64,000 nt of DNA from Bombyx mori (lineage: Eukaryota > Arthropoda > Insecta > Lepidoptera > Bombycidae): NCBI RefSeq assembly GCF_030269925.1, contig NC_085133.1, positions 392,001-456,000 on the forward strand, given 5' to 3'. Within the stretch, counting starts at the first letter, position 1; every line of letters begins with the position of its first letter. This document shows positions 48,101-64,000 of this stretch, piece after piece. The notes below the pieces were generated by a model that saw nothing but the letters and a program-made list of their open reading frames with translations, made no database searches and was not told where the DNA came from. Position numbers and translations under genes: made by a program.

Positions 48101-49547
48101 AAATCGACATAGATCGTCACAGAAGGGAATTCAATCAAGCTCCAGCTTGGAACTCGACTGACCAAATAAGGAATCACGCTGGCAAAATTTCCGAATACCT
48201 TACCTCTATAAAAATTCCAAGTAGATTATCAAGCATGACGGTCTTCCTTTTATAGGACACACTCACAAAACAAAATATTTCTCACTAATTGTCTTTAAAA
48301 TCTTATATTTAAAATTAAATGAATTGTAAAGTTCTTTCATTGCGTTATATTTTGGCTTATAGGTATATTTTACAATTTTCAGGTTTGCATTAGTCAAACC
48401 TCATGTCACAACTACGGAAAATTGGAACACCCATATACTTAGGGCTAATTGTATAAGTAGTAGTATTGTCACGGATTTGTTATGAATTTCAGATTCACAA
48501 TAAAATAATTTGGTTATAAATCTGAAAGAAATTGAAAATTTAGGCAAATTTCTAATCGTATAGGTATATTCTATAATGTAAAAATTTAGTTTTAATACTG
48601 AAAGATTAAAGTGCTGTTCTTAAGATTTTTTAAACAGAGAGCAAATCTCGTAACGTTATATGAAAGATTTTGGAAGTTGACAATTTTGAAAATGTCATCT
48701 GCTAAGACGTTCCCTTTTTTTTTTAATTAAAGTTAACCTTTCTTAGTCCCCCTAAATATTGTTATACATCATACTCTTTGCTCTCTCCAAAACATAATTA
48801 AGAACATTTGCATCTCGCGAGCATTTAATTAATTTAGAACTATCAAACATTTTAAAATGGCCCTTTTAGTTTTTTCTATCGTTACAAAATCTACTTTCTA
48901 CACTAAATTTTAACTACGTATCTCACTGTGTTTCTTATATTACAATAATAAGATAAAGTTTGTGAATGGTCGAATTTAAAATTAAAAACCTTTGAGCATA
49001 AAACATGTCCATGTCAAAATTGCGAGACATTTTTTTATATAAATTCAATAGTGGCGTAAGTTTTATATGCTGACACTTTTAGATATAATTCGTATATCTA
49101 TTAATACGTCCTGGGATTTAAAATGCAATCAGAATTATGCATTGCAATGTACTTGCACAGAAACGGACTCTCATATGCGATTTCTCAAATTGCGTAACCG
49201 TGGCCATTAAACAACATAATATGTAATAAAGAATTCAACACCCCGATCTGCACGTTACGCACATAATATTAGTCCACTCTTTACTTAAGCCACTAAAGAA
49301 TTCGGCTATATATTCAGAGTTGAAAAGATTGAACGCCATTCTAAAACGCTGTTTTATACAATATTTTCATCGTAACGAAACTCATTACGATAATCATAAA
49401 TCGACAGCGCGTTGACGTTCATATATCTGAATTTCAAAGGAGCATTGCGATCCATATGTTTCTGCAACGGCGGCCATTAAACCAACACAGGTTTTCGTTT
49501 CCGCTTCCGTCGGTGGCGGGACGGCCGCGTGGCTTTGGAGGTCGGTG

Positions 49548-60591
<11,044 letters not shown>

Positions 60592-60605
60592 CTGGAAACA
60601 CGTGT

Positions 60606-60857
60606 AAGATATATAAATGAATTGCTGTTCGTTAGTCTCGCTAAAACTCGAGAACGGCTGGACCGACTTGGCTAATTTTGGTCTTGAATGATTTGTGAAA
60701 GTCCAGAGAAGGCTTAAAATGTTTGAAATAAATATGAAAATGCTCGAAATTAAATAAAAATAGCAATTTTGTTTTTCCTTTGATGTGTCCCCTGTCGGAC
60801 GGATTCCTTTTGTTTGTTTTAAGTTTATTTTATACAAAAGTTTAGGTCTTTAATATG
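60606..60857 (+). mobile_element. Helitron-like element beside a Cav1 exon
   Basis: taagatatataaatgaattg through aagtttaggtctttaatatg. It is the inverted counterpart of 22068-22345. It begins 15 bp from the acceptor side of Cav1 exon 60591-60406, inside the presumed branch-point region. Confidence 0.55.
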
Positions 60858-61265
60858 TACAGAAAATCATATTTATTTAAGCAGATACTGCTAGTCGTTT
60901 GAGCATGGTATAATATTTTATGAAGCCGTTGTTACAGTTGGTACTCTGTGGACCCGACAAGAGGAAGCGGGGGAGTACAGATCCCGCATGTAATCAATTG
61001 ATGTACTGGCTCTTGATCATAACAATTGCGAAGCATATTACCATATCAGTGTTTAAAAATATCAATAAATACATGTACCATATAGATAAGAATTCCTAGT
61101 TTAATTTTCACAAAAAAAAATGTTTTTCATTTCAGTTTCAATATTTGGTAAGACTCTAAAAGTGGATTTCGCATCAACTACATATATCTTTGACTTCATA
61201 ATACTTCGGTTAAGCACAGAAACTCACAGTCCCCATAGATATCCTAACGTAAATGAGATCGTCTT

Positions 61266-61631
61266 TTTTTTTTTTTTATGATTGAAGGATTACTGGTGGC
61301 CCGGAGGCCTTTCCAGTTTCACCAGGACAGGTGGGCGAGCAAAGGCTCAGCCAGGAGGGGTGGGATTTGCTAACAGCTGCCCGAGCGCCTCCGAAGGAGA
61401 CCTAACAACTCAAGAGTAGCTGCTTCGCGAATGAATCTACTACCGGATCGGAATCGCGACCCGCTGAGAAGATCCGGCGAGAAACTCAGCGAGCTGATTC
61501 ATGGGTTAGGTTGCACGGCGAACTCTTTGTCGAGTTCGACGAGTACGGTTACCGAGGTCCCTAAGCCTGCTCCTAGAGCTGAAGGCGTCTAGTGCAAAGG
61601 TTATTGGATCTGATGGATCCGCAAGGACGTG
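61266..61631 (-). mobile_element. SINE, long variant of second family, full length with target duplication
   Basis: Poly(T), atgattgaaggattactggt, ccaggacaggtgggcgagca, then the shared gaatctactaccggatcgg core, ending gcaaggacgtg. It is flanked by GAGATCGTCTT at 61255-61265 and 61632-61642. About 365 bp, the longest copy of the variant here. Confidence 0.8.
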
Positions 61632-61844
61632 GAGATCGTCTTAAAATAGTCAGAAGTTTCATTTGCATGGTATGACGGATTTACCACCCTCAAAAATTAA
61701 GAGCTTAGAAGGGAATAAAATCTTCATATAACTGGCGTTTTTAGATTTATCGAAGAATCCGAGGAAAGATCGCATGTAAATATATAGATTTAGAATCAAA
61801 TTGTATTTCTGTGTTTGAATACACTCGTATCAGGGTTATAACGC

Positions 61845-62085
61845 ATTGGCCTGTGCACGTGGCACCATCCGGCTATGGAATGAGCTCCCCTCCACGGTGT
61901 TTCCCGAGCGCTATGACATGTCCTTCTTCAAACGAGGCTTGTGGAGAGTATTAAGCGGTAGGCAGCGGCTTGGCTCTGCCCCTGGCATTGCTGAAGTCCA
62001 TGGGCGACGGTAACCACTCACCATCAGGTGGGCCGTATGCTCGTCTGCCTACAAGGGCAATAAAAAAAAAAAAAAAAAAAAAAAA
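61845..62085 (+). mobile_element. 5'-truncated non-LTR retrotransposon with poly(A)
   Basis: Encodes the end of a reverse-transcriptase ORF: CARGTIRLWNELPSTVFPER, then DMSFFKRGLWRVL, with the stop at 62011-62013. A short 3' UTR (ccatcaggtgggccgtatgc) and 24 A residues follow. Confidence 0.8.
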
Positions 62086-62167
62086 CGCTTAGCAAGGAAG
62101 GAGGAGTGGCATCTGTTTGTAAAATATCGTTACGTTACGCATGCGACCACTCTGACATCCCATAGTC

Positions 62168-62354
62168 ACGACCCATTGAGTTTCTCGCCGGATCTTCTCA
62201 GTGGGTCGCGTTTCCGATCCGGTGGAGATTCTGCGAAGCACTGCTCTTACTAGGGTTAGTATTAGCAATACTCCGACTTGAGCCCCGTGAGCTCACCTAC
62301 ATGTTAGGGCGAAGCTGAAATAGCCTCTCAAGGCTATCAGCATAGGAAAAAAAA
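62168..62354 (+). mobile_element. SINE, second family, 5' truncated
   Basis: Begins cgacccattgagtttctcgc and ends aaggctatcagcataggaaa plus poly(A). Confidence 0.8.
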
Positions 62355-62549
62355 GACAGAGCAGTGACGATGAAGGGGTAGAAGAATACTCTATTGGTTC
62401 CTGTACATCGGTAGGGGCATGAACGTTTCATGAACGTCTTCTATTGTGAAATAAAGATCTTCCACAGACCGTGCTCATTTGTTGATAAGTTCGATAAATA
62501 AACGGTCCCATTATTTGAAGTTTGACAACTAAATTTCTTATGTTCACAG

Positions 62550-62651
62550 GCAGGCAAGCTAATCGATGGATTAGCTTACGGTTTGGAGGTACAGGCACTC
62601 ATTGACACTATCAATACCAGAGTCACAGCCAAGATACTGTCTACTGCTGAG
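62550..62651 (+). CDS. Unassigned internal exon on the strand opposite Cav1
   Basis: A 102-nt segment open in one frame only (34 codons, beginning AGKLIDGLAYGLEVQ and ending KILSTAE). It is preceded by a good acceptor (TTTCTTATGTTCACAG) and followed by GAG|GTAACA. The other two frames are closed. Codon use is mixed and protein-like, and no repeat family seen here covers it. The product is not recognised. The predicted peptide is mildly amphipathic with a run of beta-branched residues (LIDTINTRVTAKIL). It lies in what should be a Cav1 intron on the other strand, so it would belong to a nested or overlapping gene whose other exons I could not find in the window. It could also be an old pseudogene fragment or chance. 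Confidence 0.4.
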
Positions 62652-62894
62652 GTAACACTTCGTATGACGAAGGATATATCATAATGAAAATCCACGCTAC
62701 AGAGAGCCTGGCCTCGTGAAAGATTTTTTGAAATTTACGCTAGTGTGATTCAGCTTCTGATTAACTTCTATTTCACCGGGAGGATGTTTTTAGTGCTAAT
62801 TATACCTATACTCCACTCATAAAAAACAGGAATGACCAGTAGTCTTCCAGTAAAATGGTGGATCTGACAAATGGATGCGACGAACTTGCCAATG

Positions 62895-62942
62895 TGCCAT
62901 ATATCTCTCTATCTCCCTCTTTCTCTCTCTCTTTCTCTCTAA
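62895..62942. repeat. CT-rich microsatellite
   Basis: Imperfect ctctctatctccctctttct-type repeat. Confidence 0.8.
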
Positions 62943-63707
62943 AAATAGTATTAAGTCCAAGAGCGTCTCACAACATTATCACGTTTAAGATTTCGTAAGT
63001 AAATTGTTGTCTTGCATATCTCGCGTTACTGTCCCTTCTTCAACATCAAAAGCTTTCAACTTCATTGAATTTATCAGACAACATCTATAGCTTTTAAAAA
63101 GTTAGATCTGGTTAGTGCATTTTCTGAATATTGTGTAGTTTCATTTGTGTGTGTTTTTGTGTGTTCTCTACCGTGACAAAAGCGACCTCGTAAATACCAT
63201 ACTTTAATATAATATTCAAAGTTTGAAATATCATTCTGATAAATTTAGTTGCGAACTCGAACGATTTTGTTCAGAGATCTGAGCGATCGGAGTGATAGGA
63301 GTGATCTGTTAGCATTCACGTTCTGAAACCAGTTTCTTTGATTGTGAAAAATATTCAAAATATGGACGCAACAAGAAGTACAATTCTAATGTGTCCATAA
63401 ATATTAACCCGTCGTTTCTGATCGAACAATTTCAATATTAAGCACTTTACTATTGAATTACTTCCGTACACCTCGCGTGCATGTGTGTATGTATGATTAT
63501 TAAAGATGCAATAAATGAAATTCCCAAGACTGCAAAGATCATTTGCTAATAATCGATAAACAGTGATTGATCAAGTGAAACCATAAAAGGTTGATTGGGC
63601 GAGTGATCTTCTCTATGGATTTCTTGTTCCTAATAAAAAATTTTTGCTCACTACAGCAAAGCAGTCAATTCTGTCATACTTTACTTTTACTTTTATTACT
63701 GGTGGTA

Positions 63708-63935
63708 GGACCTCTTGTGAGTCCGCATGGGTAGGTACCACCACCTTGCCTTTTTCTGCTGTGAAGCAGTAATGCGTTTCGGTTTGAAGGGTGGGGCAGC
63801 CGTTGTAACTATACTTGAGACCTTAGAACTTATATCTCAAGGTGGGTGGCGCATTTTACATTGTAGATGTCTATGGGCTCCAGTAACCGCTTAACACCAG
63901 GTGGGCTGTGAGCTCGTCCACCCATCTAAGCAATT
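63708..63935 (+). mobile_element. Bm1-type SINE body
   Basis: actggtggtaggacctcttg through cacccatctaagcaat; close to the family consensus as judged from the other copies, with no long poly(A). Confidence 0.85.
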
Positions 63936-64000
63936 TTATAAGTTTTTTTCGAATGTTCAAGTAATATACAGAGTGTTGTATGTTATTCGCGTGGAAGCGT

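Larger units (their letters stand above)
42708..49547. other. Long intergenic stretch between STEEP1 and Cav1
   Basis: No gene recognised. 42865-42910 looks like the end of an RTE-type LINE (ggtaataggaaagaatgatg). 43568-43659 is a Bm1-type 3' fragment on the plus strand. 44903-45170 is a SINE. 45200-47560 and 47800-49450 are AT-rich and look unique. 47590-47770 is a less AT-rich stretch with a 63-codon minus-strand frame that I cannot name. Part of the right end may be Cav1 3' UTR. Confidence 0.5.
60592..64000. other. Presumed Cav1 intron, right edge
   Basis: No further Cav1 exon (domain IV S1-S3) was found before the edge, so this intron is at least 3.4 kb. It contains the elements listed at 60606, 61266, 61845, 62168 and 63708, the unassigned plus-strand exon at 62550-62651, and a CT-rich microsatellite at 62895-62942. 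62700-63690 is otherwise unremarkable AT-rich sequence. Confidence 0.6.

Overview
The window is animal nuclear DNA from a lepidopteran, almost certainly a silkworm (Bombyx). It holds intron-rich genes with GT-AG junctions. These sit in AT-rich DNA crowded with two repeat families that look like the abundant Bombyx SINEs: a tRNA-headed, Bm1-type element, and a second element that usually starts CACGTC and ends in a poly(A)/poly(T) tract. Helitron, hAT-like and Tc1/mariner-like miniature elements and LINE fragments make up much of the rest. No CRISPR array, prokaryotic operon or virus was seen.

Five protein-coding genes could be rebuilt exon by exon, with splice phases that join without a break except at the 5' end of Tom40. 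(1) Crk adaptor, minus strand, 4308-14892: complete, seven coding exons, 275 aa, SH2-SH3-SH3. (2) UBE2H ubiquitin-conjugating enzyme, plus strand, 16638-27815: complete, five exons, 195 aa, divergent from Crk. (3) Tom40 mitochondrial import pore, minus strand, 35291-41253: eight exons, with a reading-frame problem in the first. (4) STEEP1 (STING ER exit protein family), plus strand, 42060-42707: single exon, 215 aa, divergent from Tom40 with about 800 bp between the start codons. (5) The C-terminal part of an L-type (Cav1) voltage-gated calcium channel alpha-1 subunit, minus strand, 49548-60591: fifteen exons and 641 codons plus stop, running from the domain IV voltage sensor to the C-terminus. 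The rest of this gene lies beyond the right edge.

Between and inside the genes: 1-4307 is the Crk 3' flank with SINE and LINE remnants. 14893-16637 is the Crk/UBE2H divergent spacer. 27816-35290 is a long gap whose first 5 kb is poor in repeats and may be a long UBE2H 3' UTR. 41254-42059 is the Tom40/STEEP1 spacer. 42708-49547 has almost no recognisable genes. 60592-64000 is presumed Cav1 intron filled with retroelements, but it holds a well-formed 102-nt exon on the opposite strand at 62550-62651.

The genes have unrelated housekeeping or signalling roles (phosphotyrosine signalling, ubiquitin transfer, mitochondrial protein import, ER trafficking, calcium entry) and do not form a pathway. 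I did not find a clearly new biological system. The points most worth a second look are the Tom40 5' frame break, the tyrosine-free Crk linker, the unassigned opposite-strand exon at 62.55 kb, the Cav1 C-terminal exon choices, and several mobile-element insertions dated by intact target-site duplications.
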